Positions 1 through 6,157 are shown, counted from the first letter of the stretch. The stretch is 6,806 bases of DNA from Thermodesulfobacteriota bacterium (GCA_030024065.1 JASEIE010000219.1:1-6806); one strand, 5' to 3'. The notes: generated by a model from the sequence alone, not told the origin. Made by a program: numbers and translations.

Positions 1-1306
1 GGAACAGGTGTCCGGCTTAAATCGGAACGACTGTCCGGAATCAACGGTATACGCAGTCGTATGTCGGTTGAGGTTGTAGACGAGGATGAACAGTCTCTGT
101 CCCATTTTATATCTAACTCTCCATGGGAAGATAAACCTCTGATAGAGGCTATTGGAAAGCGTGCAGTGGAGTTGTTGTCTCAAGATGAAGTATCTGGGGC
201 ATTCCTGCCTGCGGTAGGCAGGGATTCTGGATGAGAGTGGGATTCCCAAGCAAGGGACTGAATCCGTGGGGGTAGCCCGCCAGTATTGTGGAGCACTAGG
301 GAAGGTGGACAACTGTCAAGTGGGGGTATTTCTGGCCTATAGCACCTCCACTGGAGCTATCTTGATTGATCGCCGGTTGTACTTGCCTGCTGAATAGATC
401 AATGATCCCAGGCGGTGTGAAAAAGCAGGTATACCAATGGAGGCTCGACAACTTCGTACTAAGGCAGAGTTGGGTCTGGAAATGATTCTTAAGGCAAAGA
501 AGAGGGGGATTCCCTTCGAGTTTGTGGGAATGGATGCTCATTATGGTGAACAACCTTGGCTTTTGACCCAACTGGAAGAAAACGATGTTGTATATGTGGC
601 AGACATCCCCTGCAATACCAGAGTCTACCTGGAATACCCAGAAGTAGGTTTGCCAGTCAGAGAGGGAAACCGGGGACGACTCCCCACTAAGCTGAAGGTA
701 TTGCAAGGGGAACCTCTTGAGGTAAGGCAACTGCTATCCTCCGATAAGATAATATGGCGTACCCTTAAGGTAAGAGATACCCAGAGAGGGGAGCTGTGGA
801 TTCGGTTTTCTGCCCTTAGGGTATGGCGAATAGAGGATGAGATTCCCTGCGATCAACAAGTCTGGTTGCTTATCCGCCAAGAACTGGATGGATCTGATAC
901 CAAATTCTCCTTTTCCAATGCAAAAGATTCCACCCCCATTGAAATTCTAACAGAGTGGCAGAGCAGACGTTATTTCGTAGAGCGTTCTTTACAAGATGCC
1001 AAAGGGTTGGCAGGGCTTGATGAATACCAGGTTACAGGCTGGAGGGGATGGCATCATCACACTGCAATGGTGCTTCTGGCTATGTTATTTTTGCTTCGCC
1101 TCAAACGAAAACTTGCTCCCAAGGCTCCAATGCTCACCTTAAAAGATTCGGTAGAGATTTTGAAGATCGTCATGCCAAAAAAGAAGCTTTCCTTTGAAGA
1201 GGCTGCAGAGTTGATTTACAAGAAACATCTTAACCGCTTTCGTTCTCGTAATTGTAGGTTACAAAAGAAGCAAATTTGGCTTAAAGACAATGGTTTTCTT
1301 GCATGA
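1..1306 (+). pseudogene. IS701-family DDE transposase, 5'-partial, broken by a frameshift and a stop
   Basis: Read in three joined pieces, this is an IS701-type transposase. Frame 1 (to about 203) carries the upstream part with HFISNSPWE. Frame 2 from 223 gives [20 protein letters not shown], the block around the first catalytic Asp (codon 230-232). A TAG at 395-397 interrupts LYLPAE-stop-INDPRRC, where family members usually have Trp. The last piece, open from ATG 437 to TGA 1306 (289 codons), holds GMDAHYGEQ with the second Asp (533-535) and RYFVERSLQDAKG with the catalytic Glu (980-982), then the GWRGWHHH segment. The frame change is explained by a 19-bp hairpin at 204-222: removing it gives GALILDESG in one frame. 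The first codons lie before the window. The triad survives but no full-length product can be made without recoding, so this is an inactive copy unless the enzyme is supplied by another. Family assignment is from motif recognition only. Confidence 0.88.
1..1306 (+). mobile_element. Remnant of an IS701-type insertion sequence, ends not defined
   Basis: The transposase pseudogene marks an insertion sequence whose left end is outside the window. I could not identify the right terminal inverted repeat because the left one is not available for comparison. The element probably ends somewhere between the transposase stop (1306) and the start of the operon leader (about 1400). The homopolymer tracts at 1328-1381 lie in that interval. 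The element sits immediately upstream of a catabolic operon, a common place for insertions at the edge of accessory regions. Confidence 0.6.
204..222. repeat. 19-bp perfect palindromic repeat inserted in the transposase gene
   Basis: CCTGCCT-GCGGT-AGGCAGG has 7-bp perfect arms around a 5-base loop. Deleting exactly these 19 bases joins gca-tt to g-att and yields G-A-L-I-L-D-E-S-G in one uninterrupted frame, the expected IS701 motif. Deleting 205-223 instead gives GAFILDESG, also acceptable, so the exact ends are uncertain by one base. The length is 1 mod 3, which accounts for the observed frame change. It resembles short REP-type dispersed palindromes. No second copy was seen in this window. 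Confidence 0.8.
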
Positions 1307-1327
1307 ACGATGTGGAGGTAAATCTCG

Positions 1328-1394
1328 AAAAAAAATTCCTAAAATTTTGAAAAAAAACTTTGACTTTTTTTTTGGGGGGGGTAACATTATTACC
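1328..1394. other. Homopolymer-rich tract between IS remnant and operon
   Basis: Within about 65 bases there are runs of eight A (1328-1335), eight A (1350-1357), nine T (1365-1373) and eight G (1374-1381), followed by a small dyad GGTAA-CATTA-TTACC (1380-1394). The A8 and T9 runs can pair around CTTTGAC. No gene is supported; a 62-codon open frame across the tract has no family resemblance. The tract may belong to the end of the insertion sequence. Homopolymer lengths here are also prone to sequencing or assembly error. Confidence 0.5.
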
Positions 1395-1402
1395 AAATTA
1401 CC

Positions 1403-1452
1403 AAGAAGCCAGCGAAGGTTTCTTAAAGGAGGTGATATTCATGGAAGTTTGA
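1403..1452 (+). promoter_or_regulatory. Hairpin, near-perfect Shine-Dalgarno and a 3-codon ORF in the operon leader
   Basis: A hairpin AAGAAGCC-AGCGAA-GGTTTCTT (1403-1424, 8-bp stem with one G-U pair) directly abuts AAAGGAGGTGAT (1425-1436). That Shine-Dalgarno is an exceptionally long match to the complement of the 16S rRNA 3' end. ATG follows at 1441 with good spacing, but the frame reads only Met-Glu-Val and stops at TGA 1450-1452. The enolase-type gene starts 117 bases further on. It may be a translated leader mini-ORF, or the 5' scar of a gene whose body was lost. The sequence alone does not decide between them. Confidence 0.5.
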
Positions 1453-1504
1453 AGGGAAACGGTAGATTTTTAAGCTGAAATGTTCTTTTTAAACCTGTAT
1501 GTGC

Positions 1505-1543
1505 TTGAAAAATTCGTTTATTTTTTCAAATGTGACAATGTCA
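1505..1543. promoter_or_regulatory. Candidate operator dyads upstream of the enolase-type gene
   Basis: Two inverted repeats lie side by side: TTGAAAAA (1505-1512) with TTTTTCAA (1522-1529) around a 9-base spacer, and TGACA-A-TGTCA (1533-1543). The second has the size and symmetry of a binding site for a dimeric regulator such as a GntR- or LysR-type protein, and it ends 26 bases before the start codon. TTGAAA at 1505 could serve as a -35 box, but I see no convincing -10 at proper spacing. No regulator gene is in the window, so the role is inferred. Confidence 0.35.
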
Positions 1544-1569
1544 AGCTAAAGGAAGGAGAGGAAAGGTAA

Positions 1570-2664
1570 ATGAAGATTGAACGAGTGGAAGCCTACAGAC
1601 TATCAATTCCATTTATTGAAGAAACCGTTGTGCCCTTTGCTCGACACAGGATCATGCAATCGGTCATCTTACGTGTCTTCGCATGCGACTACATCGGCAT
1701 TAGTGAGACGACAGGGAATCCAGGGTTTTCAGGGGAGTCGGCCGAAGGGATCCTTATTGCCCTAAACTACATTGTGCCGAACGTGTTAGGCACCGATCCA
1801 CGACAATTCCGTCGTCTCCACACACGGATGGATGCGGTGGTTGGTAACCCTGCTGCCAAGGCTGGCATCGACATTGCTTGTCATGATCTCGTGGCCAAGG
1901 TTTTTGGTGTTCCTCTTCCAATCCTTTTAGGAGGCCTAGTTCATGAGAGAGTGGCTACCCAGCATCTCCTTCCAATTAAGCCGCTTGATGAGATTGCCAC
2001 TTATGCTCGTAAATTCAGTGATGCCGGTTACCGTATCTTTGAGGTCAAGGTAGAGAGTGATCCACTGGCAGATATAAAAAGGATCGAAACCATTCAAGCG
2101 AACGTTGCGCCAGGCAGTGTTCTCATCATCGACGCCAATCGAAGGGGGAGCGTGCATGATAGCATCCGTTTCCTCTCAGCTCTCGAGCCAGCAAATATTT
2201 ACATGGAGCAACCTGTCAATGGTCTAGCCCAAATGGCAGAGGTTCGTCGGCACAGTCGGATTCCAATCATTGCCGACGAGCAGGTCAAATCTCTTGCCGA
2301 TGTGGTGCAGATCATAGAGGCGGATTCCGCTGATGCGCTCTCAATTAAACTCGTCAAAGTCGGTGGCTTTCTCCCGGCTATGCAAATTGCTACTTACGCT
2401 GAGTCTGTAGGGGTGCCCTTCCGGGTAGACGATATGTGCATGAGTCGGCTCGGGAATACAGCGACCTACACCTTTGCTAGTGCCTGGGAAAACATCTTTG
2501 GTTGTGGGTTCGCTCAGCACACACTGCTCATTGATCACGAGAAACTTGTCCCTGTAGGCGTAAAAATTGACAAAGGCTACGGTACACTCGATCTCCAGCC
2601 AGGAGTGGGCGGAGAAATCGACTTGGAGGCAATTGGTCCACCTGTGGCTGAGTGGGCTTTGTGA
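1570..2664 (+). CDS. Enolase-superfamily enzyme, mandelate racemase/muconate lactonizing type
   Basis: The 364-residue product is the usual length for this superfamily. An N-terminal capping domain (about 1-125) precedes a TIM-barrel catalytic domain. Metal-ligand positions are readable: Asp188 (IIDANR), Glu213 (YMEQPV) and Asp236 (IIADEQ). Catalytic Lys160 (FEVKVE) lies on the second strand and Lys260 (SIKLVKVGG) on the opposite side of the pocket; their spacing matches muconate cycloisomerase closely. Such enzymes abstract a proton alpha to a carboxylate and catalyse racemisation, epimerisation, cycloisomerisation or dehydration. The first Lys of the usual K-x-K motif is Glu158 here, so the substrate or reaction may differ from textbook members. 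The start ATG is preceded by AAGGAGAGGAAAGG (1553-1566). The protein is cytoplasmic with no signal peptide. It is followed after 113 bases by transporter genes, suggesting it acts on the imported acid. The fold call is secure; the specific reaction is unknown. Confidence 0.9.
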   Translation: MKIERVEAYRLSIPFIEETVVPFARHRIMQSVILRVFACDYIGISETTGNPGFSGESAEGILIALNYIVPNVLGTDPRQFRRLHTRMDAVVGNPAAKAGIDIACHDLVAKVFGVPLPILLGGLVHERVATQHLLPIKPLDEIATYARKFSDAGYRIFEVKVESDPLADIKRIETIQANVAPGSVLIIDANRRGSVHDSIRFLSALEPANIYMEQPVNGLAQMAEVRRHSRIPIIADEQVKSLADVVQIIEADSADALSIKLVKVGGFLPAMQIATYAESVGVPFRVDDMCMSRLGNTATYTFASAWENIFGCGFAQHTLLIDHEKLVPVGVKIDKGYGTLDLQPGVGGEIDLEAIGPPVAEWAL

Positions 2665-2761
2665 AAAAACCGAACTTTCGGAAGATTAAGAACGGCGTTG
2701 ACAAGGATTTTTTTTGGGGAAAACGTCCGATTCGATTGGAGATCAACACAAAATCAATAGG

Positions 2762-2777
2762 AAAGGAGGTAATAGAG
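2762..2777 (+). promoter_or_regulatory. Strong ribosome binding site that fixes the tctC start
   Basis: AAAGGAGGT (2762-2770) sits seven bases before ATG 2778. The frame is open further upstream to a GTG at 2652 that overlaps the enolase-type gene. That start lacks a ribosome site and would place 42 unrelated residues ahead of the signal peptide. The 2778 start is therefore chosen. Confidence 0.85.
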
Positions 2778-3764
2778 ATGATTAGAAAAAAATGTATCTT
2801 TTTAGGGGTATTGGCTGGATTAGGGATTGCTTTACTAAGGCCCGAAATGGCTCTTTTTGCGCAAGCAAAGTATCCAACGAAAGCCATTGAGCTTGTGGTA
2901 GCCTTTTCACCCGGCGGGGGCTCAGATGCTGTGGCCCGAATCATGGGCAAGTACCTTTCTGCGCAGCTCGACGTCCCAATTAATATTGTTAACAAGCCGG
3001 GCGGCAACCAAATCCCCGCTGTCCTATCAGTTCTTAATGCGCGTGCCGATGGCTACATTCTATTACAGGAGCTAAACACTACGAGTTCATTGCAGACAAT
3101 GGTGAAGGATCTTCCTTACAAGCTTGGTGACAGGACTTACGGACCGATGATGGTCGAAGGGCCAATGGTAATCGTGGCTAATGGAAAATCCCCATGGAAC
3201 TCGCTCAAGGATGTCATAGAGGCTGCTAAGAAAGATCCGTCTTCTTTCACATGGGGAAGGCTGGGTGGTACGGCAACTGCCGACTTGACCATTATGAAGC
3301 TCTTGTTGGCAGGGGGGGTCGATATCACAAAGACCAAACCGGTCGGCTTTCCTGGTACTGGACCTGCGGTGACAGCGGTGGGTGGGGGTCACATCATGCT
3401 TGCGAGTGACGGCGCTGCCAGTGTGATTCCTCTGCAGAGCTCGGGCATTGTCAAGGCCCTTGCAGTCACTGGAGATAAGAGGCTGGCGTCTATGCCAGAT
3501 GTACCTACAACCAAGGAGGTAGGGTTCCCGTCGGTCGACGTCATCACATGGTTCGGTATCTCTGGTCCCAAGGACCTGCCCAAGAGCGTTGTTGACCGGC
3601 TCGATGCGGCTGCCAAGAAAGTGGTAGAGAATCCCGACTTTGCCAAATACTTAGAGGCAATCGGCAGGTACCCAAGATATATATCGCCCGATCAGACTCG
3701 TGATTACGTTTTCAAGGAGGCTGAGGGTTACAAACTTTTCTTCTCCCAGATTCCATCCAAGTAA
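2778..3764 (+). CDS. tctC: Tripartite tricarboxylate transporter substrate-binding protein (TctC/Bug family)
   Basis: The 328-residue product has an N-terminal signal peptide: basic MIRKK, a hydrophobic core, and a probable cleavage after Ala-Gln-Ala at residue 30. The mature protein begins KYPTKAIELVVAFSPGGGSD, the hallmark first ligand loop (Pro45 to Asp50). Further family blocks are VNKPGG (71-76), ADGYILL (90-96), the PGTGP stretch (192-196), SMPDVPTTKEVGFP (238-251) and WFGISGPKDLP (258-268). It should bind a carboxylate substrate in the periplasm and deliver it to the TctB/TctA membrane pair. The second ligand loop reads PGGNQ rather than the common PGAGG, which may affect specificity. 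It is the second gene of the operon. The family is certain; the ligand cannot be told. Bug proteins bind many different organic and amino acids, so the citrate-derived name should not be taken as substrate. Confidence 0.93.
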   Translation: MIRKKCIFLGVLAGLGIALLRPEMALFAQAKYPTKAIELVVAFSPGGGSDAVARIMGKYLSAQLDVPINIVNKPGGNQIPAVLSVLNARADGYILLQELNTTSSLQTMVKDLPYKLGDRTYGPMMVEGPMVIVANGKSPWNSLKDVIEAAKKDPSSFTWGRLGGTATADLTIMKLLLAGGVDITKTKPVGFPGTGPAVTAVGGGHIMLASDGAASVIPLQSSGIVKALAVTGDKRLASMPDVPTTKEVGFPSVDVITWFGISGPKDLPKSVVDRLDAAAKKVVENPDFAKYLEAIGRYPRYISPDQTRDYVFKEAEGYKLFFSQIPSK

Positions 3765-3780
3765 GTCGAGTTTTTCAACA

Positions 3781-3812
3781 AAAGGAGGAGGTTTTCAATG
3801 ATTCTTCTCTGA
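3781..3812 (+). promoter_or_regulatory. Strong Shine-Dalgarno with a 4-codon ORF between tctC and tctB
   Basis: AAAGGAGGAGG (3781-3791) begins 17 bases after the tctC stop and is well spaced for ATG 3798. The frame gives Met-Ile-Leu-Leu and stops at TGA 3810-3812. It is the same frame as tctB, whose start is 75 bases beyond the last Leu codon, but TGA 3810 and TAA 3822 separate them. Either this is a translated leader or coupling ORF, or the original tctB start lost through small mutations. The second view is weakened because the downstream start already gives a full-length TctB. Confidence 0.5.
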
Positions 3813-3816
3813 GTTA

Positions 3817-3874
3817 ATCGCTAAATCTCAGACCAAGGTCTTCCAGGAATTAGGTCTGAGCGCCTGATCGCTAA
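3817..3874. repeat. 8-bp direct repeats enclosing an 8-bp dyad in the tctC-tctB gap
   Basis: ATCGCTAA occurs at 3817-3824 and again at 3867-3874. Between them lies a perfect inverted repeat CTCAGACC (3827-3834) and GGTCTGAG (3853-3860) with an 18-base loop. An inner GACC-AA-GGTC (3831-3840) could compete with the long stem. The layout could be a tiny insertion with target duplication or an RNA hairpin between the mini-ORF stop (3812) and the tctB ribosome site. The arms are not at the ends of the repeated unit, which argues against a simple transposable element. Confidence 0.45.
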
Positions 3875-3884
3875 GGGAGAGGTA

Positions 3885-4337
3885 ATGCGCGAACACAAAG
3901 TAGTCGCACCTATCTTGTTTGGTTTGGCATTTCTTGGTATTTGGGATGGCGTTCGCATTATCATAAAATACAAGAACGAAATAGGTGGCCGAGAAGCTGG
4001 TGGTTGTCTGGTGCTTCTCGGACTGTTCATGATCTGCCTGACCACTGTCTATTGGTTCCAAACTTGCAAAAATAGAATCGGCGGAAAAGGGGATGCCGAA
4101 GGAGGCAACCGTTGGATAGTGTCTACATTAGCTTTGCTTGCTGGGTACGCGATCTTGATTAATTTTCTTGGCTACTTACTCTCTACGGCTGTCTTTCTTG
4201 TCCTGTACCTGCGCATTTTTGGTGCGTATCGATGGTTACCGATTGTGATAGGTTCTCTTATTGGGGCAGTGGGGTCAGCCTATATTTGGGCAAAAGTTGG
4301 CCTTATGTTACCGGGAGGGTTCCTGCCCTGGCCTTAG
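3885..4337 (+). CDS. tctB: Tripartite tricarboxylate transporter small membrane subunit (TctB family)
   Basis: The 150-residue hydrophobic protein is of typical TctB length. Membrane segments are visible at about 7-27, 40-58, 78-110 (probably two helices, split at the FLGY turn near 94-97) and 117-137. A charged cytoplasmic-looking loop Lys62-Asn75 (KNRIGGKGDAEGGN) lies between segments two and three. The C-terminal VGLMLPGGFLPWP is family-like. TctB is the poorly conserved partner of TctA in the inner membrane, so its assignment relies on size, topology and position between tctC and tctA. The start has a purine-rich GGGAGAGG (3875-3882) just upstream. The gene is separated from tctC by 120 bases containing the mini-ORF and dyad described separately. 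Confidence 0.85.
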   Translation: MREHKVVAPILFGLAFLGIWDGVRIIIKYKNEIGGREAGGCLVLLGLFMICLTTVYWFQTCKNRIGGKGDAEGGNRWIVSTLALLAGYAILINFLGYLLSTAVFLVLYLRIFGAYRWLPIVIGSLIGAVGSAYIWAKVGLMLPGGFLPWP

Positions 4338-4354
4338 AAATGTCTTCAGAATTC

Positions 4355-4378
4355 TAAGACGAATAAGGAGCGGTCTTA
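4355..4378 (+). other. Short dyad in the tctB-tctA gap
   Basis: TAAGAC (4355-4360) and GTCTTA (4373-4378) form a perfect 6-bp inverted repeat. Its 12-base loop contains an unused Shine-Dalgarno-like TAAGGAG (4364-4370). No T-run follows, so it is not a convincing terminator. It lies within the 84-base spacer before tctA and may modulate message stability; this is weakly supported. Confidence 0.25.
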
Positions 4379-4421
4379 CATTCTCGCGTCTGGAACCTAA
4401 AGAATAGAGTGAAGGAATTTC

Positions 4422-5870
4422 ATGGATTTAGTGAATGGCATACTCTCCGCCCTCACACCGGTGAATTTGCTTTATGCCTTCATTGGCTGTTTCCTCGGCA
4501 CACTAGTAGGAGTTCTGCCCGGGCTCGGCCCCGCTTCTGCGGTAGCGATCATATTCCCCTTTACGAGCTATCTACCGCCGACTGGTACGGTTATAACTCT
4601 CGCCGCCATCTACTACGGTGCCATGTACGGTGGTTCCACGACCGCAATCCTCATGAACGTGCCCGGCGAAGTGGCATCTGTCGTTACGGCACTGGACGGT
4701 TATCAGATGACCAAACAGGGGCGCCCAGGACCTGCCCTGGCCATAGCCGCCATTGTCTCGTTCATGGCAGGAATTGTAGGTTCTTTTCTCATAGGATTCC
4801 TCGGCCCACCCATTGCGCGGTTAGCCCTTGGATTTGGCCCTGCAGAGTATCTGGGGCTCGGACTGTTTAGCCTGACGGCTGTCGCCAGCTTGGCCGGAAA
4901 ATCACTGGTCAAAGGAGGAATCGTGACGCTAGCGGGCATGTTTCTTGCTACAGTAGGCGTTGACGTGGCATCGAGTGTTCCCCGGCTTACGTTCGGTAGC
5001 ACGCTGCTCCTACAGGGCTTCACCCTTATACCTGTTATGATCGGACTCTTTGGTATCGGGGAGGTATTGTCTTCTCTCCAAGAGAAGATTAGCAAACCGA
5101 CCACCGGTGTTGGTCATCTAATGCCTTCAAGAGAAGAACTTCGGAAGGGGTTGGCCGCTGGGGCCAGGGCTACCGCGGTATCCTTCCCCCTTGGGCTGAT
5201 TCCGGGCATGTTGCCCCCTATTGCCACTTTCCTTTCCTACTCACTTGAAAAACAATACTCTAAGCATCCTGAAAGGTTTGGCAAGGGAGCAATAGAGGGT
5301 GTGGCTGCTGCTGAGGCTGCAAACAATGCGGCTGCAATGGGCAATCTTGTACCTCTCCTATGCCTCGGCGTTCCAGCAGGTCCGACGATGGCCCTCATGA
5401 TGGCCGCACTGATCATGTACGGGATCATACCCGGACCTCTGCTCTTCACCCGGCACGCCCACTTTGTTTGGACCGTCATTGGCAGCTTCTTCGTGGCGAA
5501 CTTCATATTGCTGATTTTAAATTTGCCGCTCGTGGGGCTGTGGGCAAGGATTACAACCATCCCCTATCCCATTCTGGCCCCGGTGATCCTCGTTCTTTGC
5601 GCTGTAGGGTCCTATGCCATGCGGGGAAGCATGTTCGACGTCTGGATTACGATCATCTTCGGCCTGATCGGTTGGGCGATGAACAAGAAGGGGTGGCCGA
5701 TGACACCAGCGGTATTGGCCTTTATAATTGGGCCGATGATTGAAAACTCCGGCAGGCAAGTGTTATCAATCTCGCCGACATTACTTTTAGATCGACCTCT
5801 GTTTTGGGGCTTCCTTGTCGCAGCCATTGGCGTCATTTGGTCCAGCCGTCACTTCCTGGGCAGAGTTTAA
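4422..5870 (+). CDS. tctA: Tripartite tricarboxylate transporter large membrane subunit (TctA family)
   Basis: The 482-residue polytopic protein is close to the usual TctA length of about 500. Signature blocks are GVLPGLGP (30-37), GAMYGGSTTAILMNVPGE (66-83), the second-half loop GLIPGMLPPIATFLSY (258-273), and EGVAAAEAANNAAAMGNLVPLLCLGVP (292-318). The C-terminal GWPMTPAVLAFIIGPMIENSGRQ (424-446) is also typical. The two PG-containing loops reflect the internal duplication of this family; the second normally reads closer to PGAG and here has PGMLPP. TctA forms the transport path in the inner membrane, taking substrate from TctC and driven by an ion gradient. ATG 4422 follows AAGGA (4412-4416) at five bases. 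It is the last clear gene of the operon. Confidence 0.95.
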   Translation: MDLVNGILSALTPVNLLYAFIGCFLGTLVGVLPGLGPASAVAIIFPFTSYLPPTGTVITLAAIYYGAMYGGSTTAILMNVPGEVASVVTALDGYQMTKQGRPGPALAIAAIVSFMAGIVGSFLIGFLGPPIARLALGFGPAEYLGLGLFSLTAVASLAGKSLVKGGIVTLAGMFLATVGVDVASSVPRLTFGSTLLLQGFTLIPVMIGLFGIGEVLSSLQEKISKPTTGVGHLMPSREELRKGLAAGARATAVSFPLGLIPGMLPPIATFLSYSLEKQYSKHPERFGKGAIEGVAAAEAANNAAAMGNLVPLLCLGVPAGPTMALMMAALIMYGIIPGPLLFTRHAHFVWTVIGSFFVANFILLILNLPLVGLWARITTIPYPILAPVILVLCAVGSYAMRGSMFDVWITIIFGLIGWAMNKKGWPMTPAVLAFIIGPMIENSGRQVLSISPTLLLDRPLFWGFLVAAIGVIWSSRHFLGRV

Positions 5871-5931
5871 ACGCCGCCCACGTCCCATCCCCCCAAACTT
5901 GCCTACAAAGCAAGTGGAAGAGGGTGGTTCT

Positions 5932-6027
5932 ATGTCAAAGATCATGCAAGGGATTGCAAAGGGATTCGGGAGAAAACGATTGAGGCTCAAAGACCACAGA
6001 GGGGTTGACCCAGAAAATAGTGTGTAG
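5932..6027 (+). CDS. Possible 31-residue basic peptide or truncated gene start
   Basis: An ATG preceded by AGAGGGTGG (5919-5927) opens a short frame, MSKIMQGIAKGF followed by a run rich in Arg and Lys, ending at TAG 6025-6027. It begins 61 bases after the tctA stop. A small dyad ACTTGC/GCAAGT (5897-5902 and 5910-5915) lies just ahead. I do not recognise the sequence. It could be a genuine small protein, the 5' stub of a gene lost at the same junction that truncated the HlyD remnant, or chance. Confidence 0.25.
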   Translation: MSKIMQGIAKGFGRKRLRLKDHRGVDPENSV

Positions 6028-6048
6028 CTATTGATTATTAGTGTTTAG

Positions 6049-6087
6049 CAATTGGCTTTGGGGTCGGACCAAGCCAACCGATTGATT
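6049..6087 (+). terminator. Candidate terminator downstream of the TTT operon
   Basis: TTGGCTT (6052-6058) and AAGCCAA (6071-6077) form a perfect 7-bp stem with a 12-base loop. Two extra inner G-C pairs are possible past a bulge, and CAAT/ATTG could extend it outward imperfectly. A short T-run (ATTTTC, about 6083-6088) follows. It is plausible as the intrinsic terminator of the transporter operon, but the T tract is short and several bases from the stem. Confidence 0.4.
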
Positions 6088-6157
6088 TTCAAGTAGATTC
6101 GTCCCAATAGAGGGCGTTTTCTTGCCTTAGACCCCCATTTTCAGGGGCGAAATTAGC

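Noticed and set aside
296..730. Long minus-strand open frame across the transposase
   Set aside because: It is the antisense shadow of a clearly recognisable IS701 transposase, and its translation has no family-like blocks.
1290..1478. 62-codon plus-strand frame over the homopolymer tract
   Set aside because: It is built largely from Lys and Phe codons produced by the A and T runs, overlaps the transposase end, and has no ribosome site or family resemblance.
2698..2726. TTGACA as a separate promoter for tctC
   Set aside because: The -35 is consensus, but at 16-18 bases spacing there is no credible -10 (AAACGT), so an internal promoter is not supported.
2652..2777. Upstream GTG start that would lengthen TctC by 42 residues
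   Set aside because: It overlaps the enolase-type gene, has no ribosome site, and would bury the signal peptide; ATG 2778 has AAAGGAGGT and a normal signal sequence.
4409..4870. Overlapping 153-codon plus-strand frame within the 5' part of tctA
   Set aside because: It is an out-of-frame shadow rich in Arg, His and Ser, while the TctA frame carries all family signatures.
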